Source of the DNA: Gautieria morchelliformis
Taxonomy: Eukaryota > Basidiomycota > Agaricomycetes > Gomphales > Gomphaceae
DNA: 64,000 bases
Assembly: GCA_015179125.1 (NCBI GenBank)
Contig: WHVA01000263.1
Span: forward strand, 62,001 to 126,000
Reading direction: 5' to 3'
Numbering within the stretch: the first letter of the stretch is position 1; every line of letters begins with the position of its first letter. A program made the position numbers and the translations under genes. Positions 20,901 through 33,023 of this stretch are shown one piece after another. Under the pieces are notes generated by a model, which saw nothing but the letters and a program-made list of their open reading frames with translations, had not been told where the DNA came from and did no database searches.

Positions 20901-23900
20901 CCATGAGAGGAATTCCACATATAGGTACGGCACTTGCGCGCGACCGCCTGTGAAAAAGCCTGAATTTCGATTTGGTCATCAGAGCCAGAAAGCACCAATT
21001 TGGAGCTTGCTGCTAGTTGCCCTAATACTGCGAGAGATGTGGACTTTGCTTCGACGACTTCCATGCCCAAACGTCGTAAGCACCACCTCAAACAGGGAAC
21101 GACGACTTCGCTTCCATGACATAGTAGCACTCTTCCGCCTTGGCGGCGGCGTGGCGATCGTAAGCTCGACAGTCCACATGCTAGACACCCTATCAGTATT
21201 CCGAGTGCTGCACCCGCAATCTGGACCGCCATCTCTTCGGCGGCCTCGGGAAGGAGAGCCAACGACGCATGATTCACTGTAACGATATTCGACACAGGTC
21301 GAGAGGAGATGAGTCCGACGACAAGATCATTGGCGGTCATGTTGGCGGACTTGACGGTGAATAGCACTCGACCGACGAATGTGCGTAAGCTGGCCTCGCG
21401 TCGCGACATAGCTGAGATCTTAACAGTCACGAGGTCGGCATTGTGTGGTACCAGAGAAGTTTGAGCCAGTTCTGACTCATATAAGGTCCAGGGTAAAGAG
21501 GGCTGAAATGGATACTGTCTGCTCGGAGCTGCAGATGGGACAACCCGTGGTACTGAGATAGCGCCTTGCTCGTCAACACGTAGTAAAGGCTCCAGACCAG
21601 GTGTGCATGAAAGACGATGAACGAACTCCGATTGTTCTTGCTCGCTCCAGGGACCATCGAAACTGACAAAATGAATATCCCACAGGGGATATTCCCGGCC
21701 GAGTGATCTGAAGAATCCCATGCCTGCATCACCATCGAACCCGAGACCAGTAAAGAGCCAGAGGGATAAGCTACTTGAGGTATCAACGGTGGAAACCTTG
21801 TCCCGAAGCTGCCCTTCGTCGCCTTGTCGGTAATGGAATATAAGCCTCTCCCGGTTGTGCTCAGGATTGGAGCGATCTAGGATTAGTCGATCAAACTTTT
21901 GAGCTTCCAAGGTGAACAGGAGAGGGTCTGCAGCAAATTCTGCTGTATAGACCTGCCCAAACCCTGCAGTATGTAGACGCTGGCGCCACTCATGGATCGA
22001 TATTGTGCAGTGGGACCTATTGTCTATAAAGCCAAACCATTCTGCAAAGCTTCCAAACACCAAATCAAACCAGAGTGAGCCTGGGGCACGTGATGTCCAA
22101 CTGTCACCATTCAGGTCCCCTATGAGTAGGCTACCGCCCGGAACGAGAAGATCATTGAGGACAGCAAGGGATGGGGTCAACTCTTCCACAACATGTAAGA
22201 CATGGAAGCCCGTGATCACGTCAAAAGACGCCGGGTTAAAACCTTGAGATTCCGGAGGCTTTGACAGGTCGAAGGATACATATCGACACCGCGGGTAGGT
22301 CACCCGCGGCAGCAACTCCTTCGAAACGTCAGAAACGACAAACTGGATGATCATGGACGGAAACTCCTCCATGACCTTGGCGAGGTGTCTCGTCAATGCA
22401 CCGGTTCCTGGTCCCCAGCCATCATTCCTCGTGCCAGTGATTGACGTGGTTTCACGCACCTGCACCTACTTCCAATACTCTGATGACGCGTTTTCCGCTT
22501 TTGACCATTGAAGACAGGATCGATCGGAGACGATTGGCGCACGCCTCGGAAGCCCAGTCAAAATACTCATAAAAGCGGGTCATAATGTCGTCGTTGTAAA
22601 GGACTTCCACTGCGGCCTAGGAATTCATGAGATAATCGGCTCGTTATGTGCAAAGCCTCCAGCCTACCTTTGAACTTCGGAAAATCTTATCGTGGGCGGA
22701 CGCTATCCGGTTTGTGACCTCCATCATGACTGGCCACTTTCGACGAAATTCGCTAACCACGTTGTCTTCGAGTGATCGTGTTGGAGTAAAGGACGCCACT
22801 ACCTTGGCAGAAAAGTTGAAGTATCTTTGTCGATCAAGCTGTGAGAATCGGGATAAATAGACTGCAGACCATATAACAAAAAAGCGAACCCCCGTGCCGA
22901 CCACTGGTTTGTTCCCAAGTGTGCTCGTGATAATTTCACTCGCGAGGACGTCTAAATAATTATAAAGGGGACGCATATCTTCACGGGGAGACCTGTCGAT
23001 AATATGCCTTTCAACCGTTACTGCTGGGTTAGCGAAAGGTTGGAAGACCACGTCATGGCGCTGCGATACGGCCACATGAGGAGAGCTCTCGTGGCGCTCA
23101 ACTTCGACGTCATTCAAAGAACAAAGGTGTGTTCCATCAATTGTTACAATGCTAAAGTCAGCGACAAGGAACACTGTTGAACGAGCGTGAGCACACTGAA
23201 GAGGTAGAGCTCTATGATAATAACTACCCGGAGTCCAATGTTTGAAGACGATATGTACGAATATTTGGTCTGGCAAGCCCAACTTCACAAACGCCTGATG
23301 CAACGTGAGTTTACCAACTCTGGATGGAAGGTAGTATACATTGCTATCGCTGTTGATTGTGAAGGACTTGTGGACCATGAAATGCAAGCAGCAGTCCAGA
23401 ATTGCCGGATGGAAGCGGTAGCCATCGACGCTGCACAGAAGCAGAGTTAACGGGCAGCTTGTTAGAATATACATCCACTTACTCTAACGAATCATCGTCG
23501 CCGCGGACCAAAACTAAAACTTCATTCTCTCCTTGGAAGCCATCTATGACCCTCCGAAATTCTGGGCCGTATTCGGCAAATGTTTTCAGATCTTCATAAA
23601 AATCTGCGCGGCATTATGAACGAGGTATCATTTCATGATCGTCATGGCTGCATACTTGTGAGATCAATCCTGCGGCACCGGCCGAAAATGTCGTCAAGGT
23701 TTAACGGCGAAAGTTCCGCTTTCTGGGATATCAACGACAGGTAGCCTTCAGCGTGAATCTTGTCAAATTGAGAACTCTGCTGGTGAAGCGAGGCTTCAAT
23801 AGTAGGATCACTCGAGCAATAGAATGAGCGCACCCTGTTCCCAGGCACCGATGTTGTTGCTGTTTTGACAGTCCAATGTATACCATCTAATTTCACTTCA

Positions 23901-26900
23901 ACTGGGGTGGGGCGTTCGCCTGAAAGAGACATCATCGCCCGAAACTCGATATCCCACAGTTCTGTTGCACCAAACTCGAGAGCCATTTCAATAAATCCAG
24001 CGGCTGGCATGATGGGTTCTCCTTTGATAACGTGTTGAGCCAAGACTGGATGAGTCTGTGAGTTGACGCGTAAGTCAGGATAATTCAATGGTCCATTCCG
24101 GTTCTGGAACTGGCGATAAAACGAGACCGATTCAGAATGGTACGATACTGCCTTGGTGATAAATGGATAAGAAGGAAGAGGTAAGTCGGTATGAAGGCGG
24201 GGATTATCATTGAGCGCGGAGAAATCGACGAAGTTGTAGCCAAGAGCGGCAAGTCTCCCAAGACTTTGCAAGAAAGTTATGCCCTCAACATTACCATCTT
24301 GAGTTCGCTTAGCGCGACGAAGGGGGGCGACAACCGCAGTAGCCCCCAAGGCCGAAAGGTATGATGTGAGCACTGGGTGGGGAGAGATTTCAATGAACGT
24401 CGCTGTAGGATGTTCCTTTAGTAGTGCAGTGATTGCCTCCGTGAATAGAACAGGCTCCCGTGTTCCCTGCCAATAGTAGTCGCTGGTGAATGCACGATCC
24501 AGAAGGCCGCCTGTGAGGGTTGAATAGACAGGTAATTGTGGCTGTACGGCACTTGGATATCGCGACCACATCCCCTCCAATTGACTTTGGAACTCTGCCC
24601 GACAAAGGTTCATCATATTTGAGTGGACTGGAACGCGTGTTCTCAGCCTTCTCGCCATGATCCCCTTGGATTCCGCGAGCATAACGACCTTGTCAACGGA
24701 CGAAGTGAGGCCAGAAACTGTTACTGCCTCGTGGGAGTTATGGCATCCTACGCTTATGGACCCATCGAGATGATGCTCCAAGGCCTCTTCTATAAGGGCA
24801 TGTGCATCGGCCACACCGCATGAAACAGCTGCCATAGTGCCACCAGCTGTTTCGACCAACGCCATGGCTTGTCCCCGAGCGATCGCAAGCTCAACGACCA
24901 TAGCTTTTGATCCCGCGTTAGAGGCATACAACACAGAGGTTTCTCCTGCTGAATGACCAACTACAATGTCCGGAGTAACACCTACACTATGGAGCAAGTC
25001 GACAAGGGCACACTGTAGCATGGCAAGGGCGGGAAGCGTCACTTCAATGGGCCAGATGTCTCCCAGGGGTACAGAAATTGTGTTGCCTGTTTCGTTATGA
25101 AAAAGACCAGTACTGGCAATTAAAGATACGCCTGTTGCTTTGGTGTACACCTGGTCCAATTCCAGGATGCTTTCCCTGAACGTAGGGTACATTCGGAAAA
25201 GCTCACGACCCATGTCAAAATGTTGTGGCCCCTGTCCTGAGAATACGAACACCACTGGCGGCTTAATGCGTGGAGTGAGAACAGGGTCTGAAAATTTGAC
25301 TTTGCTTGTTTGACCAGGTGTGTAAACAGCAAAGCTCCTCCACGTCATTTGCCTTGAGCGGCGTCCATAGATTGTCGAAATGAAGCGTGAGTGGTCGGGA
25401 TGTGCCAGGATTAAGTCTGACATCATCTCTGAGATATCGGTGGCACTGCGTGGGGAAAGCGCGCCCGAGACTAAGAGGAGAGGTTTCTCTGCGTCCTGCT
25501 CATGTGTGTGTAGACTTCCATTGGAAGGCAAGGGGGGGCCTCAAGAATAACGTGTCCGTTGGCGCCTCCAATACCAGAGCTACATAGTGATATCAAAGGC
25601 CGGCCAGTGTCCGTGTGACAAGGCAGCTGAACGGGCTGCGTAGGCACACGGAGTTTATGCTTGTTCCAATTGATCCGAGGATTTGGTGTGGAGAGATTCA
25701 CATTGGGTGGGATGACCCCCGTGCGGAAAATATTCACTGCCTTAGCCAGCGACACCAAAAATGCAGCAATCTCAGTATGGCTGGGGTGGATGTGAATAAA
25801 TGGCATGCTACATCTTGAGAAATATTCTTACCCTACGTTTCCCTTCACACTCCCAATCAATAGTTCATCTTCGCGGCGAAATGCTTCTCCGACCCAATTA
25901 GCCTCGGCGGGGTCTCCTGCAGCAGTCCCTGGAGCAGAGTCAGACATGGCTGAAAATAGCAAGGGATGACTGCTTACCTGTAGCATGCACTTCTACAAAA
26001 TCTACTTCACTAGGTTGTCTACCGGACTGTGACCACGCTCTGCGCATGGCGTCGCGTTGAGCGGCCGCTACAGGCGCATTAACTGGAGCAGCAGAGCCTG
26101 TAGAATTGATACCTGTGCCTATGATCTAAAGCATGAAGTCAGTGGCGGTATCATGGGCGTTCGGAGATCCAACTACGCACAGTTGCATAGATGTGGTCCT
26201 TATCTTTCAAGGCCTGGTCGAGTCGCTTCAGTACGATGACGACTCCTGCCTCACCTCTTGAGAATCTGAGAATACATAAGGCGATGCATTCGAATCACAA
26301 GCTGCTGGCCGAGGAAAATAAACGTACCCGTTGGCAGAAATATCAAAAGGTTTGCATTTACCATCCGGAGCCAATATGCCGCCTTGACTGTACTGCACCC
26401 AGTCGACGAAGCGATGGTTGAGCTGAATTCCTCCCACGACAGCTGTTTCACAGTCGCCGCCGCGAATAGACTGTACGGCCAGGTGTGTAGCAGTTAAACT
26501 GGAGCTGCATGCAGTGTCGACGGGGACAGACGGCCCAACGAGATCAAGGTGGTAGGAGACTCGATTTGCTATCATAGCTGGAGGACCACCGAAAGAACCT
26601 TGAGCCTCAAACTCATCCTAATTAAAACGGTTGATATGCCTTAATCCAGGATGCCGGTCTCATTACTGCACATACCGGCTGCGACAGACTGAGAACGTCA
26701 AAACTATACCGGACCTATTGGACACAAACGTAAGCTAATATTAGAAGTGTGGAAATATATAAAAACTCACATAAAACATCCTACATTCTGGCCGCGATAG
26801 TGAATACCCGAATCGAGCAGAGCGAGGAATGACAGCTCTATCAATTTCCGTGTCGAAACGGACATGGCCCTGGCGTCCTTGCCGGTTATTCCAAGTTCCA

Positions 26901-27215
26901 CGTGGTCCATTTGGTCGGTTTTCTTGAGAAATGTCCCGAATTCTGTCGAGACTTTCCCAGCACCTTTTCCCTTGTATCTTAACGCGAAATCAGGTGAGTT
27001 TTGACGCGAAGAAACGTGTTACTGACGAATCTATGTTGAAACGTTCAGGAGGTATTCTTTCATAGGCCTCTCCCTTATTAAGCAGAAATTCGAAAAATTG
27101 CTTGTGATCGAAGTTCTCCACGGCAGTCTCTCCACTGGGCAGCTCAGCGGCAATGCCCACCTGCACGGGATAGGTCAACAGACATTGTAGATGCGGGTAT
27201 GCTGGACCACTCACG
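17933..27215 (-). other. PKS domain map (KS-AT-DH-CMeT-ER-like-KR-ACP-R)
   Basis: KS: DTACSSS with the Cys codon at 26507-26509, and active-site His codons at 25985-25987 (HATGT) and 25777-25779 (NVGHTE). AT: FSGQGPQH near 25250 and GHSAGE with Ser at 24950-24952. DH: first hotdog HPVLAQHV, His at 24050-24052; second hotdog HPAILDCCLH, Asp at 23394-23396. C-methyltransferase: LEVGAGTGAL split by an intron at 22408-22459. About 370 residues follow with no NADPH motif, resembling a degenerate ER. KR: GGLGGLG near 20700, SSVVGLFGNGGQTNY with Tyr at 20209-20211. ACP: GLDSL with Ser at 19613-19615. Reductase (NAD_binding_4 type): GTTGAIG near 19310-19330, IIHNAW across an intron, YSESK across the intron at 18619-18669. 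Confidence 0.85.
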
Positions 27216-27244
27216 ATAGCGATAGGTTGCTGCCAGGATGTCAT
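17933..27244 (-). CDS. Reducing type I polyketide synthase with terminal reductase domain
   Basis: This gene builds a polyketide by iterative condensation, reduction, dehydration and C-methylation, and probably releases it reductively as an aldehyde or alcohol. My model has 20 exons: 27244-27215, 27160-27027, 26977-26771, 26703-26676, 26617-26328, 26265-26181, 26125-25978, 25928-25832, 25780-23656, 23603-23483, 23430-22668, 22616-22460, 22407-20657, 20607-20204, 20150-19936, 19881-19085, 19029-18996, 18939-18670, 18618-18437, 18382-17933. Introns are 49-67 nt with GT...AG ends, except the one before 18618 (GC...AG). Phases agree throughout apart from one missing base in a run of seven G at 25532-25538. 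Allowing for it, the product is about 2,762 residues. The start is the first ATG before IAIVGIAAELPSG, the canonical KS opening. The intron 3 acceptor (26704) and a possible extra 51-nt intron in the exon at 18939-18670 are the least certain points. The product is unknown. Confidence 0.88.
25532..25538 (-). other. Single-base frameshift in PKS homopolymer
   Basis: The plus strand has seven G. The KS-AT linker reads VILEAPP upstream in one frame and LPSNGSLHTH onward in the next; an eight-base run would keep one frame. No intron boundary pair that would skip it is apparent. It is either a real inactivating deletion or a homopolymer sequencing error. Confidence 0.75.
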
Positions 27245-27280
27245 ATGTGAAGGAGAGTCGTTTGGGAATTATCAGGGTGA

Positions 27281-27612
27281 CTATTGGGGGTGAAATATGG
27301 AGGTATGCTCTACGTCGTGCGCATTATATAGGCTTCTCCTGGGGACGGGCACAGCGACTGCAATCAGCACAGCGGGCGAGATTGCCGCTAGGATGATATA
27401 AATGACTGAATGTTGGGAATGTAGCATCCAGTGTTCTACAGCTGCTTGGATATATGGGATTGTGACATAAACACGCTCAATGTATGACCTGTCAGTCAGT
27501 TCTTTACCCCGGATTGTGACGAAACTTACAATGTGGGATCAGAGCCATACCCGGAAAATAGCGGTTGGGCGTAACTACGTTCCAGTTGTGCGTCAGAGAT
27601 CGTAGAAGCCAT
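27281..27612 (-). CDS. Putative small membrane protein next to PKS
   Basis: Two exons, 27612-27530 and 27488-27281, joined by a 41-nt GT...AG intron (27489-27529), give 96 residues in frame. The N-terminal half is polar (MASTISDAQLERSYAQPLFS). The C-terminal half holds one strongly hydrophobic stretch (VIYIILAAISPAVLIAVAV) that would form a single membrane helix, followed by PRR, which favours a cytosolic C-terminus. The stop codon is 36 bp from the PKS start on the same strand. I recognise no family. It could be the end of a longer protein, a cluster accessory gene or a chance reading. Confidence 0.4.
27323..27330 (-). promoter_or_regulatory. Candidate TATA box for the PKS
   Basis: On the minus strand TATATAAT lies about 80 bp upstream of the PKS ATG, a usual spacing. 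It overlaps the last exon of the putative small membrane protein gene, so either the two transcripts overlap or only one of the two readings is right. Confidence 0.4.
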
Positions 27613-30057
27613 GAGATTCAATATTCGAACCCCGAGGTGTCATAACACCGCAATAAGTGAGCACCGCACACGTGGTACATCAAGGTGTGGGATACAAACA
27701 CTGCCATCAAGAGTGAGATACCTTGGAATCGTGTAACTGGAGGTGCCGTCGAAAAGTTTTTTGATAAAGATAAATCTGGCTGTCCACGTACAGCAGATTC
27801 ACCAAGGGACTGATCTGACCAAGCCGACAGACCATCGGCCCATACAGCAGTATACGTCGTAAGATATACAGCATTAAACCAGATCGATCATCGCGGGTGT
27901 AAATCTACGAAGAGCCAAGTTTGATCCCGCGATGCTGAGCTATTGATACCGACGAGTACGTAATGTGTTGATGCCTTCTTTGGAACACTATAAAACTGTC
28001 AATGACGCTACGTCACAGTAGGCGCACGTTACCTTGTAAGCAATAAAGAACAGGTGAAATTTTTCTTGACGTACAGTAAGTTCCCCCAGATTCCCCCATG
28101 TTACGAGTTGATGTCAGTAGCACCACTGTTACAGCAAAGCATTGATGTAGCATGCTATGAAGCCTATGATCGTCAATTGATGAACGCCTGAATATCCGAG
28201 TCCCAGGATGATACTTTTGGCTTACTTCTGTCGACACAACCTCATTCGGATTCAAACGTTCCTGGACGGATTATGAACCTGTTCTTCTTTTTTTCTTTAC
28301 CCTGCATAATCTCTTCCTGTCTTGCTTGTCAACGTGAGTTTGACAATATGGCATTGGCACGGTTGTATTTTCTCATTCTCATCTTCTTTTTTAGGCCGCT
28401 TACTTATTCTTGGCCCTGCTGCTTTTATACATCTTATCATTTTGTCGTCCACGACACTGTGTTCGATTGTATTTTCTCATATATCATTATCTCCGGCTCA
28501 TCTTTTTTTTCCAAGTTGTGGTCCCCGATGCGGAGTCGGGGTTTGGCGCACGAGCGCCGCTATAGGATTACATAGATCAAGATTAGATCAAGATCATTGT
28601 AACATCGATCTCAGGAGCTAGTCAGGGATATATACACATGGGGCTTTCCGGCATCAACTTGATGGAGCCCGGAAGTACTCACTGTCGAATTCCATTCTTG
28701 AGTTATATACTATAAAGAGCAATACAGAGTACGTCTACCGGCCAGGCACACACCTCCAGAGAGAACATGGTCACTAATAAACAGACTCGTGACTCAGGGA
28801 GTGACTGCGTTTCACTGAAACTTAACGGGGCTGAGGGCTGTCATCGAACACGCAAAATATTCCGTTGGGGTGAGTATGGATTAATGTTGTCCTGCCAGAA
28901 CCCCGACGGAAACAAACAATAGAGAAACAAGCTGGAGCTCCAACTTTTTTTGTTCATATACCAGTGGCCTTGGTTTGTCTGTCCGAAAGTGGAAATCCCA
29001 AAGTGTCATGTTAGACGCCGCATTCAGCCACCGCCACGCAAGATCTTCTAGGCCTTTCAATGGTACAGCCAACCTTCTCACAAAGGGTTGAAAGGAAGGT
29101 CCACATACGTAGTAGTCACCGTAGGCTGAGGGTTGGAGCTAACGCTGTGTTCTTAAGAGCTTTATAATGCTGAGCATGACTGTTCAGTGTTGACGTGATA
29201 CGTCTCCTGCCAGTTGCACGATTATAATCCCACTCATTCGGCAAGAAGACTTCTAATATATAACCGGTGCAAAGACTGAATCAAAGAACATTAGCAACCC
29301 GCAAGGCGTTGAGACTGAAGAGCAAAACTAACGCACGCCTTGATGACGGATAAAATGGTATAAACCGTCCTAGAATGTAATATCATTAGCTGCCATTCAA
29401 TCAGGAGAGTAGATTTTCACAAGACATTCTTTACCTGGCAGTGCTCACTATAAGATACAGCCGCTATCGCGCGCATCGTCACTATAGGGTACCGGCCTGC
29501 AACACCCGACCTGGGAAGCAGAGGAAAAGGGGCGCGAAATTTGGTTCAAAGGGTATTAGCACCGATTCTAGTTATACGCCTGAGCTAATACCGTAGAGTC
29601 TGTAAGGCGTGATATTTTTTTTTTCAAAGGAAAGGTAAAGCCTTACGTTGCAGTCGCCCAGGCACAGGGGGGTTATGGGGTATGAGCTCTGTGGATAAGA
29701 AACCGGCACAGCCTGGTTTCTGCATTACTAAAGCTGTGATCAGTCATATACCCCCCTGCGATCTACGGCCACATGTCAGGGCAGCATAACAATAGGGCAG
29801 AGTTCTATCCTCGCAATGTCGATCGGTACCTGTGGTATCCTAGCTGCCCAGTCGTTAAGCTCACAGATCTCAACGGCCATGTGAGCTCAGCGTGAGTTTT
29901 CTCCGTAGCGAGTCTCGGACGAGCGAAGTGACGAACCACCGGCAGCCATCAATGATGGTGATGCTTCGAACAAACTCTTGCTGGTGGTGGCACTGTGCTA
30001 AGGGTACTGACAAGCTCCGAGTTTCAGGATCAATTAGTGGCTCATAATGATAAGTGA

Positions 30058-30090
30058 TAAGTCACACAGGTCCGTGACCTGTGTGACTTA
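30058..30090. other. Perfect 15-bp inverted repeat (hairpin)
   Basis: Arms TAAGTCACACAGGTC and GACCTGTGTGACTTA are separated by 3 nt (CGT). It could be an RNA hairpin, a dimeric protein-binding site or the scar of a small element. No gene is close. Confidence 0.8.
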
Positions 30091-32927
30091 GTCAGCATAT
30101 CGCATCAGTGTTATCTATTGGATCCACTTCTGCCCTGCCCTGCTAAGGCGACGTTTGCGCGCAGTGTCGGCCCCAACGCGGAGCATCCTGCTGGAAGTGC
30201 CCCCAAGTGCCTCAAAAGCCTCAGGATTATAGATTAGGGCTGATCAGAGTTGGGGACAGTTCAACAGGAAAGGATGTTGGCGCGGATTTGAACGACGATT
30301 TGGTTTACAAGGGTCTGACAGTGTCCCTAAAATTGAATTTGACTGTACCCAATGGAGGCACATTTACGTCAGTAAAATCGGGTGAGTTGATTCTGCTGTT
30401 ACAGTTATAATATTAATTGAAAGGATGTCCATTGGGTCCGCATGCCCGGAGAAACATCAAAGACAAGGTGTACCACCTTGATAAATTCAGTATCCGAATG
30501 TGACAATGTAAGGGACCTACTTATTTAAAGGCAAGGCTGTCAGGAAGTAGCGTCGGCAAGACTAGTTACTTCTTCGTGAAATGTGCTAGACATCAGACAT
30601 TTACAGTCATCTGTTGTCTAGCTGCGCCCATGAATGAAGCTTTTACAAGTCCTGCTTCTTCAATTCACTCGAGCGTCTACAAATCGTTATGTAAAGGTGG
30701 TACATATATTTGTCTCCCAAAGGAATGAGACACATGCATGAAAAGCGGTTCTTTGCCCAGAATACCCACAAGGAAATCTCAATATTTAGCGATGGACCAG
30801 AAAATCTTTCAAGCACCGTAAGCCTGTCAGACAGAGACTCGAAAGTGATGCAGTGAGCAGAGCAAGTTTGCATAGCTGCATGCATTCTTGTCCGACGTAC
30901 CTGGACTGCTGACTGAGTATGGTGTGATACTTATGATACGTGCAGACCGGAGATTTGGAAAGTGTGACTTGAAAGTGAAAGACTCAAATGGTACGATTGG
31001 CAGATGATCTGTTACAGTACAAGCGAGACTCAATTTGGCAGACTCAAAGTTGGCGATGTACATACTGGATGGCAGGCACTGCGCAGTGGGCCAGTGCCAC
31101 ATGATTTGAGCCTAGCTAGGCTCTGGGACTAAATGTAAGGTTTTAAGTCCAGTTGAGCCATTTAGCAGATGTGTATACCTTCAACTTGCTCTGTGGTGTG
31201 CATCAGATCTTTGGATGTCGAAAAGTGTTAGAGCCACACATTTAGTGTGACCTCGAGAGCAGCGCTCCATTGTACCAGTCAAATGGCTGGTTGCCGCGCG
31301 TGACCGGATGAATCACGGAAGCTATAAGGTCAATTATCAGAGCTGTGACTGTATGTAATGCTGGTGGTATTATTTAATCCTTTGTTCAGCATTCATACCC
31401 AAGAACGTACGTGATATCTCTATGGTAGAAGGGGATAAATTTTGCTTATCGTGTAGGCGAGACCGCTGCAGCGCAGCTTGTCTACAACTCGGAGTTACGA
31501 TTATATTCCGAGCTACGAGCTAGTCGATAAGGGCGGCGATTGAAGGTTGAAATTGCACCGTTTCCAGAGAGCTCAAAGTGTGTGACTGTTTCTCGTTCGT
31601 TTGATATCCCTGGCGTGTTCCTTTCTTACGTTGATGGGATATTTTCGAGTTTTTAATTGCATATGCAGACTGACTTGCGGGTATATTGAATCTTTGTCAC
31701 TAAATGAGCAACAAACGACACAGCAATCCTTTTGATCCAAGCATCTGCCCAACCGGTCCCTACGTCTGTCACCAACTCCCTGACAGGAGTAATTTTATTT
31801 TCACACAACCCATGTTCCTTAAATGATTCTCCTCGGCAAGCGACTTTATGCACGGACAAGAACTTAAAGGGGGCGTGAATCGTTTGAGTTGAGACGCTAC
31901 TAGTATACAACTTAGCCCGCGAATGTCACTGACCGCTATTACATGCACACAGGCGCGGGGTATAACCGATCACAAGCTTGGACCTGGGCCTTGTTATACA
32001 CATGCACAGGCAACACGGTCGTGCTAGTATCGCAATGTTAGGTATGTAGTTCAGCTTTGGTGTCAAGGAATATCTTTATCGCTTTCTCACGACATGGCAT
32101 TGCAGTTGCGTTGGCGTCTGCCTGGATCTTAATCACCGTCGCAGTCGGCTCATTCATGCTTCTGATGCCAGCGCCCGGAAAAATCTTCTCGGAGGAAATA
32201 CTCTAGTTTCGCATGTTAGACGGAAGCTCGACTGCGATCCCTACTCGACACATGACGTCCATCCAACCCCGTCAGAAAACCATGTGGGCATGCCAACTGT
32301 TGCTTTCCCGAGGCCGTCCAGGGGACAGCGACATATTGTTCAGAACAATTGGATTGGCTGTTGCAAGGTAGCGCCGTGCAACCATTGTGGCGTTGTTAGC
32401 CTTCAGCTACCATTAGCCGATCGAATCGCGTTGCGAGTCTTCTATCTGATCGTTTAAGTGCAAGGTCATATGCTGGTTCTGACAATAGAATTGAGTATCT
32501 ATTATTTTTAGTTACACCCCCACACAAAATCTACATGACCGGCTTTTGCTTGAAACCACCGTTTACACATGGGCACATACTAGTAGTACCCACCCAGCTG
32601 GCTGGCCGAGGGCCCTCCACTGCAGCCATTAATTTTTCTGATCAACATTTAGATCCAATCTGTCTGAGCCACCGCATCCCATACGTCAAAGCTGTCTTCT
32701 GCTACTTCACCTTCGTGCCAGTGGCCGTGCCGATGGTTCAGGCACATCATATATCGATCAATTATCATCCCCACGCCCGTGAGAAGTGACGTGTCCAGTC
32801 GAATTAATGGCAGCGAAGTTTCTACTTTATATATATCGAGCACGATCACCGACGCGCTACGCATTGTGGTGACCCTACACTGCAACCCGCCATGATTCGG
32901 ATATGTCAGACGCTTTGTCTAAACATT

Positions 32928-33023
32928 GTTGACTTCTTACCTCCAGGTTACGCGTAAACGCTGCTGACTTCTTACCTCCAGGTTACGCACGGTACACGCT
33001 GTTGACTTCTTACCTCCAGGTTA
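32928..33023 (+). repeat. Three-unit tandem repeat, 35-38 bp period
   Basis: The core GACTTCTTACCTCCAGGTTA occurs at about 32931, 32966 and 33004. The first two units continue ACGC and the third ATAT. CTTACCTCCAGGTTA resembles a protein-binding motif, but its role is unknown. Confidence 0.8.

Noticed and set aside
25387..25818. Plus-strand short frames within the PKS
   Set aside because: They overlap conserved KS/AT coding on the minus strand and show no motifs.
28273..28621. Hydrophobic plus-strand ORFs as a membrane protein
   Set aside because: The hydrophobicity comes from a pyrimidine-rich stretch; no motif, intron model or conservation clue supports a gene.
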